DNA of 64,000 nt from Patescibacteria group bacterium (GTDB lineage: Bacteria > Patescibacteria > ABY1 > UBA10025 > JAHIVO01): the NCBI GenBank assembly GCA_028718605.1, contig JAQULM010000002.1, positions 186,001 to 250,000 on the forward strand, written 5' to 3'. Of the stretch, positions 29,701 to 32,956 are shown piece by piece. The number at the start of each line of letters is the position of its first letter. Position 1 is the first letter of the stretch. A program made the translations under genes and the position numbers. The notes under the pieces were generated by a model. That model was given only the letters and a program-made list of their open reading frames with translations. It was not told where the DNA came from and made no database searches.

Positions 29701-30910
29701 GCTCAAGGTCGAGGCGGACTCCATCAAGATACGCGATACTGCCCTCCGCCGCCGCGACCGGGTTGTACGTGACGCGGACAGCAAGGCTGGAAACGACCGA
29801 CGTTTTCGTTATCTCGGGAATCGCGTATTTCCAATAGCCGCCATTCGATGAATTGCTTATGTCTTCCACGAGTGCAGTTGAATCGAGCACTTTCCATGTC
29901 GCACCGTCCATCGTATAGGATACCGTGAGAACGTCTTCGTTATTCGTAAAGCTATCAGCGGCGAGCGACAGCATAACATACGCGCTCTGGACAGGCGTGT
30001 CCGCTACAATCCCCGCTGGCAATAGAAAGTCATTCGCTTCGAATACGGGGTCAACTTCCGTAAGGGCGCTCGGATTTTCAATGGTCGTTTCTTCGCCAAG
30101 TACCATGCCCCCCGCATTCACTGCCGCATTGACCGGAATATCATCTTGTTTGGCGATATTCGTATTCGCTGATTTGTCGGATTTTATTTTTTCACTTGCC
30201 GGCTTGGCAGTGTTCGTTTTTTTAGGTGCCTCCTCTTCTGGGGCAGCGACGGGCACTTCAGTCGACACCATGGGCATATTGTTGTACACCGCTGAGTTAC
30301 CATCAGTAAACACTGAAAGCTTCGAATTGCTCAGTGCGTCAATATGCTTTGCTCTATCGGGCGCTTCCCACCCCTGGACGCGGGTCGGTTCAATACGGAC
30401 TACCACTGGGGGTTTCTCTTCCGCACGGGCAAGATAAACATACGTAAAAAATGAAACTTGAACGATAACAAACGTAAACGCGACGAATGCCGTGGAGTAG
30501 ACAAATACGGAAAACTTCCGGCTGATGAGCAGCAGCTTCAGATACTGCAGGGAAAAACCTGGTTTGATGATATACGACTTCGGTGCCGGCGCCGGTTGCG
30601 GCTGCTTTTTCTGCCTTGGCTCAGGCTTCGCCCCATGGGATGCGTCAGGCGGGGGTGATGCCAGATAGAGCTTCCGGATAACTTCACGGTCATAGCGCCG
30701 GTCTCGGCGCGGGCCAACCCTCATTGCGGACAGCTTGCCGGACTTATCCCAATTGCGAAGCGTGTTTGGGTGCACACGAAAAATCTCACTCACCTGATCG
30801 ATAGTGAGGAGCTTTGGAAGGGAAGTAAAGTCTACTTTTCCCCTGTCGGCATCGTCCTTCCTGCGAGCGAAGAGATCCCCTATTCCCTTAATAAGCGCCG
30901 GAAGCTGCAC
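5771..30910 (-). CDS. Giant HTH-transmembrane surface protein with beta-strand-repeat modules (8379 aa)
   Basis: One frame without interruption. Residues 34-82 are a MerR/excisionase-type helix-turn-helix ('LLTIDQVSEIFRVHPNTLRNWD' region, then 'RRYDREVIRKLY'). A Pro/Lys linker leads to one transmembrane helix (~133-160). Outside lie a Lys-rich linker (~165-280), a jelly-roll-like domain (~283-403), Ig/macroglobulin-like domains (~404-735), an HxH-rich stretch (~760-1070) and six modules starting near residues 1074, 1879, 2891, 3952, 5402 and 6519. Each module opens with an 'x(I/V/M)SG' Ig-like domain and continues as Thr/Gly/Asn-rich repeats ('NFTNSGTFTHGSGTV'). Each ends in a 'DVRDSxA...N.CW.F'-type unit. 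The last ~162 residues form a domain shared with the next gene. Start is GTG with no ribosome-binding site. A structural adhesin or fibre is likely; whether the HTH binds DNA is unknown. Confidence 0.9.
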   Translation of the reverse strand: MQLPALIKGIGDLFARRKDDADRGKVDFTSLPKLLTIDQVSEIFRVHPNTLRNWDKSGKLSAMRVGPRRDRRYDREVIRKLYLASPPPDASHGAKPEPRQKKQPQPAPAPKSYIIKPGFSLQYLKLLLISRKFSVFVYSTAFVAFTFVIVQVSFFTYVYLARAEEKPPVVVRIEPTRVQGWEAPDRAKHIDALSNSKLSVFTDGNSAVYNNMPMVSTEVPVAAPEEEAPKKTNTAKPASEKIKSDKSANTNIAKQDDIPVNAAVNAGGMVLGEETTIENPSALTEVDPVFEANDFLLPAGIVADTPVQSAYVMLSLAADSFTNNEDVLTVSYTMDGATWKVLDSTALVEDISNSSNGGYWKYAIPEITKTSVVSSLAVRVTYNPVAAAEGSIAYLDGVRLDLELVEPDPVAEEIHGSVNVKQPDVTPGEQPVIEIDVKEKSPLGFIGASPKERTVNDVRVFDPLGNEVDAPLTIAEGEDDGVTTAAYAFDTESFTRPGKYTVTMVVTQDTTTEVVSQSFSWGALAMNPDQTLYNAGETATVSIGAVDDIGQTVCDAEIVLTVTDPRGKKTELKTADGSIAITDFCTKKELYQKPDYSGTYQTGATGTYTLDLVATVRGTSHSLSDTIIVEDAPQFTVKRFGPTRVFPNIYQPMRLEVTVRDDFRGTIKEEFPIDFDVKPENGGRNQPYYNGTDVVRSVAWDVDLLAGSTVTLGYTFKSPEKSPALYALGPAQAGDWQEHRAWQLAIDPAYMYLLATSGTAADGWTNQTTYDGASAVFLRGAATYGGTGGTATHTPTVTGATVAQTTTGLAHTCLRSCTARAAYSHAHTTTAPTAGPADNNPAFHSFYLWKSNAQNPTTIPQNTFMFSSASQSGSWTRFSAADSRLVKLTNSHTTGGSDTHTHGMTSWGSLAASTGTYNVGLVFADVPPSYSVNSHTHAAPANSTSDSKTSVPPYVQTMIYQQTNATPQSIPQNTIGMFDADPGTNWDVISDASPYQNNFVQGFSTESGTGGSATHDDTAATATVAGATTDSYFSTGTNVAPDDHTHTVTATITAGSDHTPPYVNFVMAKCTATGGCSGASISGNVYSDEGSTLISGTPTIRLLVNGTNTACGGGACTATVTSGAYTISNITTVSGDVLTLYLDTDGTPLATTVTVGTGSDLTGIDLYQNDLIVRYETGSSITNTQILTGYGTYADTDILYYTAGTPALTVGNLTNSNIELHIWTSKTYAPAGTVTTQGTGGLHIDDSGAMTTGGATSIAQNLAIDTSGLLTVEAYDLTVTGTTSITGTLTISNPTGTKIFVGAVTVNAGGTWTNSGDSDVTFRGGLTNNSANTFTAGPGTYTFDTNAQAIGGTNEISLTIVTVTGVTLTNNGTLTVTKGLAGTGGLTNSATGTLNISFSGAVGITTLTASAVGNTVNYMYGGAQTVKATAYHHLGFGTSGAKTLTSLTTVKGNLTWSGTATGTATSALAVTGNLIIDDTANFSAGAVNLTVSGTTSITGTLTFNSATGTKTLSGAVTINDGGTWKNSANEGFTFRGGFTNNSAVSHTWGTGVYLFNLSDQAIGGTNAISVANMTVNLCTLTNNGTLTVSTALAGSGILANSATGTLNINGTSTITTMTATAVGNTVNYTGGSQTVHSNAYHHLGLSGSGTKILTGITTIAGNLTMAGTALATTISGTSIGGNLTVGSGTACALTQGAGPLGVTGDVSIGATATLTGASGQTLTVSGNFTNSGTFTHGSGTVLLAGSAQQTVTGTITFSTLTVTNSSGSDPQTSPSVIFADGTDYSTGTLNVTTGNAKLRFPVGPTYSFTVSTTLNLNSSTSDKIYLRSNDSGIAWLFNVPASQVVYDVDVSRSTASASIDASDASNVNSLFNTNWNFGSLTISGTAYTNETGTTLNSSGGSIKLVNSTTGATFSDADGTDGSGAWSIAGVTGTTAGDILTIWINDTTADGTLVLKYGASCTDAPNCTGLSIYQNRVILRNEHSGSIANSDLASCDNDTGTNCTGDTEIGFTSNSNAMLVNSNLELHIWTGDTYDPGGTVTTQGTGDLHVDDSATASLDTTGNTIGNNIAIDASATLTVEANTTVTGGADGGVSTAGILNHTAGTFTIGDGTDEDLTITGGTATLGGGNTVIKDDINHCTAGTLNINAGSNVDVLSTSGILNMGNGCSATAVLNLAGGSLDVGNHMFLDAGTVNLSGGTHRAGVSADGIVELARYANGGMTFNMTGGELIGRAVIVYNNETLTTTTVSGGTLTVDDLIGGLDTAAWYQWSDDSPKFYNLKFNDTANSFNSSNLLTYLNGSLTNTSGTLTASSRSVTIEGNFTNGGTFVPGSGTVSMVGTGSINGESDTTFYNLTIGDATAGTVTIEGSEDPTITTGGTLNIDTGDTLSISAGRRLTHSSTVAITFNGTISGAGTLRFNNLSAGPGSGGTLSSVVRFDATSADITSTIFDARTYGGPVEFYASNVDLGAFITAPASGTFTFSSSVTTTCSGCIGGLTLDLDDTTDPTVSIGGAFTIGASTVVLAPSSTTLTLNGNLTDNGTFTHDAGTVLMASTGDVQIDGSSDTSFNNLTLGDGSSYRGVVVASGGTNDPTVAGTLNITATTQVEIETGRALTLASTGTLTFPNNSSILGSGTFVYKPTTAFPTTGTLSWSTTIRFDATAGNQTMSARTDYGPIEIYSTNVSPMSVIAGAGTLTLHSTLDITTVYSAVTLDLNTNDPTTTITGAITINEAGVLSAPSTVSDTAFRVLGDYTNGGTFADNGGQMTIAGTGAQSFSGSLDGMSNFGAVEVTNTNATGVTFNGFFELTGAFTATQGGTHLNFDSGGWYVNGALTLTGASGNLIYLRSTSDGTYYPTYFYSTISVSYVDVRDSDASVWAPVYASNSVNSGHNLDWYFAVTMSGSVYQTDENTKITSAAKTVVLVVDGSTTACGGGACTAETSSGDWTINNVMVQSGSNVLVYLDGETEKATTVVASTGAATSGIALYQDRLAVRADNTGTITNANIFTAKGVVSDTDILYSGTSPNLTVSSGIELHINGSDSLDPGGTVTTQGTSGNVHVDDAGAMYTDTATSVIAGGVTIDAGSSFSVGATTTVALDITIADSATLGGTGDLTVNGGDITGTGTIYFTAGTVTLGASGNLGVDASNTLSSLRISGPTTTATHSMTISGTLTVDASSVFSVNVSKTIKVTTSISLGGTITGDGILVYYGSTAFPGTGTMSIAITYINPKNNNQSITARTFTGDVIVGTLGTELLGGARIVTMLAGSFTVIGDLKMIDDPTTTLTLTAATNDPSVAVSGDLTIAGTNGHTTLNAGASTWTVSGSAHFGVGGETPANGVFTAETNGTLIMNGTGTLKSTSDDTYYHVTLSGADVTIASGGTVTMNGDLVLSDTVTATGSTVKMTGTSRTITGGSQTLANLEIDPSSSSTITLQTSALAVAGTLTVASGDTLSLSVVGLTHSGTTDIAGTGTISGTGTLIFNSTTTGGPGTAATITVPVRFDASAGSIPAAVFDARTYGGTVNFYSGSGTARTVTSAASGTYTFSGAVSTTCSSCGGLTIDLDDTTDPTVAFSSTLTVGATTTLTPPSGTTMTVVGAAAINGTLSGSGSITANGGWTGSGIVTLSAGTFTHNVSTSVGFGSTSGSNDWTFYNLTHTNPVSSTPTVTYSAGGTGKIIVSNAYTITNDHVMSDALVVTDNTNDRNLDVNGDVTLSGFCQFTLSNSATFTVGGSWSFTGGMASAPTGSTVTFDATTTGKTITPSGSFYNVTFAGSGGAWAFTEGAQLNGALNITLGAVTAPPSDTLTVNGNFTNSGTFTHGSGTVLLGGASQQTVTGTITFSTLTITNSSGTDAQTDPSVIFASGYNYSVGTLNVTTGNAKLRFPVGPTYSFAVTSTLNLNSSDSNKIYLRSNTAGTQWRFNVSGSPVVYDVDVKDSNAIGSTIDATDSSNVDSTNNTNWTFSAVLTISGTIYTNEGSTTYNCSTDNLTVTLKVNGLGSYSNTCTSSGGTYSISSVTAAAGAVVTVFLDGETPDAVTVTRSSGSNLTGINLYQNRVIVRHEDAGPTSNANLGQYDYDDDTDIPFTSNSNNLVVNDGAKLYIWGGDTLTPGGTITTSPASDCSGADGDIYIGASATLNMAANALSAGGDLVAGEGTLSYSGTPTATFTATGVGCTLTGDISFYNLTFNGSGGGWSWDQSNTVSVDGAVTVTAGTVSGGGNLTINGGGFTGNGTVNLTTTGVVTMNETGNLGGTTPWTLASLTVATGETVTTTGDITVSNILIVSATNAISIGSGTSLTMSGSSFSFGGTLSGSGTFIVSGQPAFPTNGTISCPVRFDITDQPSGYQIGGRTFGGNVDFYSYDTSLKQIQLGTDFSQTFTFIGDFNITAANNGGMQVLANTYDPTVNITGSIDYLGAGSGTEYLAPGAGTWTVTGSIDFSLGSSNSTGVFVMNGASVNFYGASLTVTSLTTTGTGTVTVQSAVMIGTLTVGSGTTLNANAGVTVTGSATGDGILTYSSGTPTFTLSGTGSLGGDTGWTFYNLTLSISSSNLTTTAAGGGIMTINGVLTTSCADTNFDDACDVYHTLNLGTKTWTLANVAASSAPFVNQGRIVGSTSVFIYAGSTSLNIASATNATTNYYYDLRLQPTDTATFTLPYASSGNPLRVNGSLLVGNGTNSVTMTGTAQNTNIAVGTDFSCTAGASTTVETGTGTWTIGGHLDLTNCDTFTATSGHTFTMTGASKNYTSGGQTIYNLTTSGSASVTVATNAATLSGNLTVGSGTFLYADQSVTVNGGSITGDGTITYSTGTPTVTIGFVGNYDDGQIGGDSDWTFYNLVFQQTGSNAGDITTAIGSGSMTVDNVMTIQGYAATCMIMEGRNDCRHLLYAGAKQWNFTDSGTPLVSTSGMFSPQTSTVRYTGTGATNIASTTYGSLSFYRLYLQPSGAGNPAYTLPSTLIITNNLLIGDGVNAVTVNGTTNNPSSTIGGNLSCTAGATNTINSGTGTWTIGGNIDLTACTYTATANNTVRMSGASGTITAGGTAFYNFGANGTLSTVTGTDFSVTNTLTVYSSKELAIETSRTVTVTSTGSVTLSGTISGAGRLTYQSGNTFPATGTISCVMRYDATTAGVNPDVITRAYGGDLELYTNATDSTRTFYLGTVAGTITVGGSFYIISDNGFAASVNGDTYNPALDITGGFYLMENSTGSAEISTGTGTYTVAGSVNFGTGGFYASNLLKMTGTSKTLTSGGNSMNSFEVASGSTTMVGAAALTGTLTISGGILTAPSGGALSVAGSFLNTGGTFTHNNSSVSLTTAAAASVSGNNTFYDFTIQPGAAKTVTFADGSTTTVTHTLIFDGDSGQVVTLKSQTNDVHWNLKMNGTSQTINYVSVRDSDACSGTYNIQAYDGTNSNVSNNHCWDFTFITVSGITDSTLCDQTVAIAVGDDRLPQTDQITCEGTYPFSIMIGAQSADAIISVWVDGVGEASEATAITKYDGSGDITGMVLTPHSLTLGSTSESATISKTNLTQAYNRYYDEDIVHGYPIDQSNQYGPGWNELLWPIDYSDDYDDERFRVLSGTTFTMTSTWGEENGTFDSLETHDLLNEGTITITNDGKGPTFKIGGSWTTTGTFNQDISQVQFLSATTETIAPGGQPFYDVFFNNAAGSWNNTAAMSVLNDLTHAAGLVWGSQDVTVNGDVQCFGTCGSLVFTGGTFTQSVAAARNFGSDGLESTWSFNNLTFSGSTYTVTAQGTGTNTVGGTLTVSAGNTLDAGAKTWALTHNGSPLVIGGSVTPSTSTFSFTGGNSTFVPDATYYNLEVKPSVNGASHTLSNDQTGEITINNNLTIGDGDHFGCTVTGAAFLMDLDVNNDVTIISGTSFVAPGSYATFTVGGNWTGDFFTHSSGTVTFDANTTGKTISNMSNWNNIVFNNANGGWSFTDGATLVGDLTVAAGTLSGTSSIDIQGGDFTGAGIVNLTGGTVTLGNASGTVGGTGASPATDWNLNNISLTAPSPCTANKTTSTASGASKMKIAGQITGGSCSCGDECSFHHILNPGAKTWELSYSGSPLVSLTMTGGTSLFRYVGSGMTVNAGAFSYYDLEIDPVSETTYTFESFYVSHDLTIAPPAMLTVDYGTSVIAVGSDGVTSTLDAGGQTLNTIGTNISSGAETLNLVSNLTLASKLNIGATDTVSIDTGHTVTVLYSDNASPGISIGGTLTGDGNVIYRDNTDVTGTTINCDFQYDAKDLGGNVTINPRTWGADLEFENTGTTSSLSYVLDSGTHTLSSGNLTVKSTGTGGITLDGATNNPTVTVTASNLSFGSDTNSKTVTTGTGTWTFGGNVDFTGTNATFTATSGNTLKMNGSSKTLTTAGQSLHHFEVSAGSTTMSGTTTLNGTLTVSGGTLTAPSGGTLSVAGSFLNTGGAFVHNNSTVYLTSTGAAAISGDNTFRNLSVSGIGGAKTITFANGSITTVTNSLTFNGASGQVVTLQSQTADTAWYLNMNGTAQTIHYVSVRDSNACSGTYHIRAYDGTNANVSNNQCWDFSSVTVSGTSNASDDTIVAAAINSSRQAQTGSVANGEWTITIGTPTAGDTITVWLDLVDLAAESTAITKFVSGNITGMALSANVLSVGGSGTPSLDGSDFNKYDAGYDEDVMFDCISAAGYTINLDGGGPYESEKLSILPNTTVTLEQVGGGTPRSDYLYTHDLEVQNGGTLANSGGPGLYVSGSWSVGTSGTYTAGSENISFTSTTSGETIDNSSSSFYDVTFDGTGGAWSFANKPTTVTHNFTITNGTVTAPGDTLSVGGNLANSGTFTHNSGTVTMTGTANTIAGGGNAFNNVTINPSSTGTITLQASDLSVSGTLTVAANDTLSIASGRTLSLNSASSLTLTGTISGDGILRYYSISNAFPTGGTITADLAFDGKFGNQSMNARTYGGDVSLENTAASASPQSVTMLAGTYIFSGNVVIGEDHMTLTGAANDPTVTIAGNLEALSAAATGTVNTGAGQWTVSGNVEFFYTGEPGGGGVFTAESGGVLEMDGTGTTLSADINSTFGNIIFTGGDMINTHAYGNIIAANDITVDSTIVNMDSDVTVNGGDIILTGTSPTIDYTTGSPIITMTGTGAIGGGSSPSITFYNVAVGSGTTATTTLTSPATVANDVSVGTDSTFNINADLAVNGGDLTTTTTGIINTTSGTPTVTMSGTGNLGGGSGAVTLYNLTTSGSGTTTVASTATINNDVSIGSGTTLAGTSDLTVIGGDFAGAGTVTMGGGTVEIRGTGNFSNSSNTWTFNNLMFGLGALCSGADYTTSGVGTGEVEIAGEFSQQICGCGESCSSIHYLSAASGVSKTWTLLGSGTPIKDNVLYLSNYTSEESTFRFRGTDTTNITGGNYHNLVLSPASGSPDYNLGSVQLYGDLAIDETASIDHGTNMLRMRGDGTTINAGGKTLYDVVFDGTGATVTAENTGFTVSRVLQVNNGDTFAIGSGQTVSHTGMAFILSGTATVTGDGTMRFTSTSCGPGTTGTMDADVLYDSTEGAIESTTIDARTYGKDVEIYNNRDLVSSTTVSLASGAYTIGGNFYLRADNTQNIGLIGYDNNPSVTIGGDVDFLGVGSGMEVINSGTSAWTVGGNVDFTDGDYNPGTGNTFIMTGSAPQKTLTSAGEGLENFSVTGTGDVKAADAMDVNGAFLLDDTGKFQQADAGNLNVAGNFMLESGTTFTRSATSGVLIFDGDLTFNDKNAAKQDLGDVEIGTSPDTTNLDSDMVAKTLSINNGDILETDGYDLDIGIGGVKIKNGGTLDATDCELGPDCEQDLTEIDTDDDFDLQSGGTFTHGNSTVKFTMPGTVTDITNDLITAGTGSLYNLTVDDGGGTYTLTVEVEDPVDVDNNVTITGGVLDAKSGENNAITVGGNWSNSDIFTAQSGSVIFDATDSGNTIAPNTSSFYDVEFNGASGGWSNSAAMTITNDLVMTNGTFSGTNNVTVNGTVRGAGTITRTGGTFLQRVAAAENFGTTSGSNDWVFENLSFENSSASDRTVTFATGGSGQIKSNGTLTIGKASDSNKTTVDNDTNDRVLDTASVAITSKGLLQASSTATFTLSGNWTNNGDFTAGTGTLTVDGTSGQTLDGQMTGASDRFYNLTVTNAGASNPDVSLGANAETQNTLTAATANSQLLFKAGATYTFQNIDFDGQATGTRVYLRSSSTGTQWKINVAGTRSVSNTDVRDSYACDQPPDIDASDGTNRDSTNNDCWFLNSLTFTISDTSIGFGSLSASTARWATADENGTSSRPAAGSGAHELAFSSNAQNGYVISYYGSTLSGDTGTIEPATIAGDGDGTQNTEQFAIAASTTGDATIPAAYQYSSDNYSFVADTTTTIASESGTTSTETIDIYYIANISGQTEAGSYATAITYIATASF
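5774..6259 (-). repeat. C-terminal domain copy 2, giant protein end (partner at 4535-5021)
   Basis: The final ~162 codons of the giant gene. It opens with 'TISDTSIGFGSLSAS', contains the 'SGAHEL', 'NGYVISYYG' and 'EQFAIAASTTGDATI' blocks, and closes with 'YYIANISG', 'ITYIATASF'. It follows directly on the 'CWFLN' ending of module 6, so it behaves as a separate terminal domain. Confidence 0.85.
11356..11960 (-). repeat. Intragenic duplication, end of module 5 (partner 14707-15310)
   Basis: About 200 codons encoding 'LKMNGSSKTLTTAGQ ... GTLTAPSGGTLSVAGSFLN ... VSVRDSNACSGTYHI ... NNQCWDF'. The matching stretch ends module 4. The two align without visible gaps over most of their length and are much closer to each other than to other module ends, indicating segmental duplication inside the gene. 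Confidence 0.8.
14707..15310 (-). repeat. Intragenic duplication, end of module 4 (partner 11356-11960)
   Basis: About 200 codons encoding 'LKMTGTSKTLTSGGN ... GILTAPSGGALSVAGSFLN ... VSVRDSDACSGTYNI ... NNHCWDF', the counterpart of the segment ending module 5. Both copies carry the two Cys of the closing unit, which modules 1-3 lack there; module 6 also has them. Confidence 0.8.
27700..28640 (-). other. HxH-rich, tail-fibre-like stretch of the giant protein
   Basis: Residues ~760-1070 hold repeated His-x-His boxes ('HAHTTT', 'DTHTHG', 'NSHTHA', 'DHTHTV') and two related units with 'IPQNTxxxF/MF' and 'PPYVxxMxY/PPYVNFVMA'. In bacteriophage T4 gp37-like fibre tips, HxH boxes bind metal along a trimeric needle. 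The resemblance here is of motif type only; trimerisation and metal binding are inferences. Confidence 0.6.
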
Positions 30911-30977
30911 ACGAATGTATTAAATTGTGCTTACGTTAGTCAAGAACCAATCTTAACTTACCAAACATTACAGCAAC

Positions 30978-31006
30978 AGTATATCACATATTATGCGTCT
31001 TGTCCA
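30978..31006 (-). promoter_or_regulatory. Promoter for the giant surface gene
   Basis: TGGACA (31006-31001) and TATACT (30983-30978) are 17 bp apart, giving a leader of about 60 nt. The leader contains an imperfect 11-bp stem (GTAAGTTAAGA with TCTTGACTAAC). A second possible -10 box, TAATAC, ends 6 nt before the GTG, with TTGACT 15 bp upstream; it would yield a leaderless mRNA but has poor spacing. Confidence 0.65.
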
Positions 31007-31013
31007 GGACTTG

Positions 31014-31052
31014 AAAACAAAAGAAACGCTGGGGTTCACGGGAATCCCAGCG
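31014..31052 (-). terminator. Rho-independent terminator of plsX
   Basis: After the plsX stop codon a small TTGGC/GCCAA hairpin (31061-31075) is followed by a 7-bp stem, CGCTGGG (31027-31033) with CCCAGCG (31046-31052). The minus-strand tract after it is TTTCTTTTGTTTTC. This isolates plsX from the giant gene. Confidence 0.8.
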
Positions 31053-31075
31053 CTACTTGATTGGCGCGAAGCCAA

Positions 31076-32119
31076 TTAATGATTCTGCATCTGGTCGTGG
31101 ATCATGGACACGATTCCAGCATTCACCTCCTTGCATGCCATGGCAATGGCATGCTTAAACGCTTCTGGCGTAGATCGGCCATGTGCCTTGATAACTACAC
31201 CGTTCACACCCAGTAATGGCACGCCACCATACCGCTGGTAATCGAAAGCCCGCTTTAAAGATCCGATTGTAGATTTGAGAAAGATTTTTCCGCCGATGAG
31301 CGCAAAAATCTTTTGGCTCAAGTGGCCCGACCGGACAATCTGCCGAAGCATATCTTCCATTGTCGGCTTGAAACCTTCGGCCATCTTCAGAACAATGTTG
31401 CCGGTGAACCCGTCAGTTACGAGGACATTGCACTCACCAGAAAATACACGATTTCCTTCGATATTACCAGAGAATACAACCTTTCCATCCTCGCTCAACC
31501 GAACGAGTAACTGGTGCACTTTTTGGGTAAGTTCATTGCCCTTACCTCTCTCGGATCCGACGTTAATCAACCCAACTCGCGGAGAATCAAAACCGAGAAC
31601 CAGCCGAGCATAAATTGCTCCCATAACGGCAAACTGCTCAAGGTACACCGGCTTACAATCTGCATTGGCACCAACGTCAAGGACCAAACTCGGATTGCCG
31701 GTGAGTGTCGGGAAGGTAGCAGCGAGCGCTGGCCGACGGATACCCTCAATCCGCTGGAGTCGGCGCAGGGCAACTGCAAGCAGCGCGCCAGTATTTCCAG
31801 CGCTTAGAAATGCATCCGCCGCGCCATCTCGCACCAACTGGAGCCCGACATGCATAGAAGAATCAAGCTTGTTACGCAACATGTCACCTGGCTGGTCTCC
31901 CGGTTCGACCACCTGTGTTGTATGATGGATGCTCAATCGCGTGGTTCCATTGTGCTTATGGCGCCCGAGTTCTTGCTCAACTTTAGCCTTATCACCGATT
32001 AGTACCAGTGAAAAATCACCCGGTAGTTCTTTCAAAGCCAGCAGCGCACCATGAACAGGATGTGACGGATAAAAATCTCCGCCCATGGCGTCGACTGCAA
32101 TACGAACGTGTTGTGGCAT
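31076..32119 (-). CDS. plsX: Phosphate acyltransferase PlsX
   Basis: The 347-residue product matches the PlsX family in length and motifs: 'IAVDAMGGDFYP' at the N-terminus, 'SAGNTGALLAVALRRLQRIEGIRRPALA', 'LVLDVGANADCKP', 'VGLINVGSERGKGN', 'SGNIEGNRVFSGECNVLVTDGFTGNIVLKMAEG'. PlsX makes acyl-phosphate from acyl-ACP and feeds PlsY in glycerophospholipid synthesis at the membrane. The ATG follows a strong GAGGAGG site by 4 nt, and a promoter lies at 32184-32212. It forms its own transcription unit, closed by the terminator at 31014-31052. No fatty-acid synthesis gene (fab, acpP) is visible nearby, unlike the common plsX-fab arrangement, so the acyl source cannot be told from this window. Confidence 0.95.
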   Translation of the reverse strand: MPQHVRIAVDAMGGDFYPSHPVHGALLALKELPGDFSLVLIGDKAKVEQELGRHKHNGTTRLSIHHTTQVVEPGDQPGDMLRNKLDSSMHVGLQLVRDGAADAFLSAGNTGALLAVALRRLQRIEGIRRPALAATFPTLTGNPSLVLDVGANADCKPVYLEQFAVMGAIYARLVLGFDSPRVGLINVGSERGKGNELTQKVHQLLVRLSEDGKVVFSGNIEGNRVFSGECNVLVTDGFTGNIVLKMAEGFKPTMEDMLRQIVRSGHLSQKIFALIGGKIFLKSTIGSLKRAFDYQRYGGVPLLGVNGVVIKAHGRSTPEAFKHAIAMACKEVNAGIVSMIHDQMQNH

Positions 32120-32183
32120 GACGCCTCCTCTGTATTCTTAAGACGAGTTAATGTTCGCTGTTTATTACACTATATGTTCGCGC

Positions 32184-32212
32184 ATTGTACCACGCCGGGG
32201 ACGTACGCACAA
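32184..32212 (-). promoter_or_regulatory. Promoter of plsX
   Basis: TTGTGC (32212-32207) and TACAAT (32189-32184) are 17 bp apart; the leader is about 60 nt and ends in the GAGGAGG ribosome-binding site. Confidence 0.7.
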
Positions 32213-32223
32213 GAAGCCCGAAA

Positions 32224-32260
32224 ATGAAAAAGCTCGCTGGGGCAGCAGCGAGCATTTTTT
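32224..32260 (-). terminator. Terminator after 32295-32888, active in either direction
   Basis: Perfect 8-bp stem GCTCGCTG (32232-32239) with CAGCGAGC (32246-32253). It is flanked by AAAATGAAAAA on the left and ATTTTTT on the right, so a U-tract follows the stem on both strands. It ends the upstream minus-strand gene. Confidence 0.85.
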
Positions 32261-32294
32261 ATAGATCAGCAGGATCACGTCAATCGCCAGACGT

Positions 32295-32888
32295 TTATTT
32301 CGGATAACTGGCAATCTGATCGTACGGGGTCCGGCACACGTCCAGGAAGCCGGCGAAGCGTTCGATAACGACCGCCAGATCGGGATACTGGTCCACGAGA
32401 CTCCGTAACTCTCTCATGACGGCATCATACACTACACCGAGGGGAAAGTACGACGGGTGAATGACGCGAGCTTTTCCGCCAGCACATCCGTTGATGACGA
32501 CATCCGTGCTGAGAATCCATCCGGTCGCCCCGAGCTGTCCTTCGCTTGCCTGGAGGGAAGCAAGGAGCACCTGGTAATCACGGTAAATGTTCTCTCCCGG
32601 GCCAAAGGGTGCGTACTTCCGGACTGCTACTGTACACACCGGATTACCGGGCGTTTCCGTAGCGGAGTACGAAACGTCAGCCGAGCAGAGGCGGGCGGCC
32701 ATTGAACGCTTGTCGCGAACAGTCGTATGGATCTGCAATTTACAGACCCGAATAGGGGAAAACAGTGCTTCCCCCGTAAGTACCTGCTCCAGCCCTACTG
32801 TCGGCATTGCATCACACGTGCCGCGGATGAACACCCTTGATTCAACGTAGCCTGTGAGCGCCCCGAGGGCAAGTCCTAAATCAGCCAT
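32295..32888 (-). CDS. Hypothetical protein (197 aa), unrecognised
   Basis: No family is recognised. The product has no signal peptide or membrane helix, and 8 Cys spread over its length ('RGTCDAMP', 'IRVCKLQIHTTVRDK', 'NPVCTVAV', 'NGCAGGKARVIHPS', 'FLDVCRTP'). Its mixed alpha/beta look suggests a soluble cytoplasmic protein. The gene is well supported: GGAGG lies 4 nt before the ATG, a TTGACA-17-TACAGT promoter lies at 32999-33027, and a perfect terminator follows. The leader of about 100 nt contains a GC-rich hairpin (32957-32976). It is a one-gene unit between plsX and another orphan, a pattern repeated elsewhere in the window. Confidence 0.8.
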   Translation of the reverse strand: MADLGLALGALTGYVESRVFIRGTCDAMPTVGLEQVLTGEALFSPIRVCKLQIHTTVRDKRSMAARLCSADVSYSATETPGNPVCTVAVRKYAPFGPGENIYRDYQVLLASLQASEGQLGATGWILSTDVVINGCAGGKARVIHPSYFPLGVVYDAVMRELRSLVDQYPDLAVVIERFAGFLDVCRTPYDQIASYPK

Positions 32889-32956
32889 AATTCCTCCAAT
32901 CGCCTAGAGCCGTCAATGGCCCATCGGCTATGGTGTAAGGTTTCAATTGTGAAAAT

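Noticed and set aside
6168..29837. Dozens of plus-strand open frames of 60-230 codons opposite the giant gene
   Set aside because: They are antisense shadows of low-complexity Thr/Gly/Asn codons. Their products are Val/Pro/Ser-rich in the same repetitive way, without start signals or recognisable domains.
5771..30910. CRISPR-like or tandem DNA repeats inside the giant gene
   Set aside because: The periodicity is at protein level, with variable spacing and no identical direct repeats separated by unique spacers.
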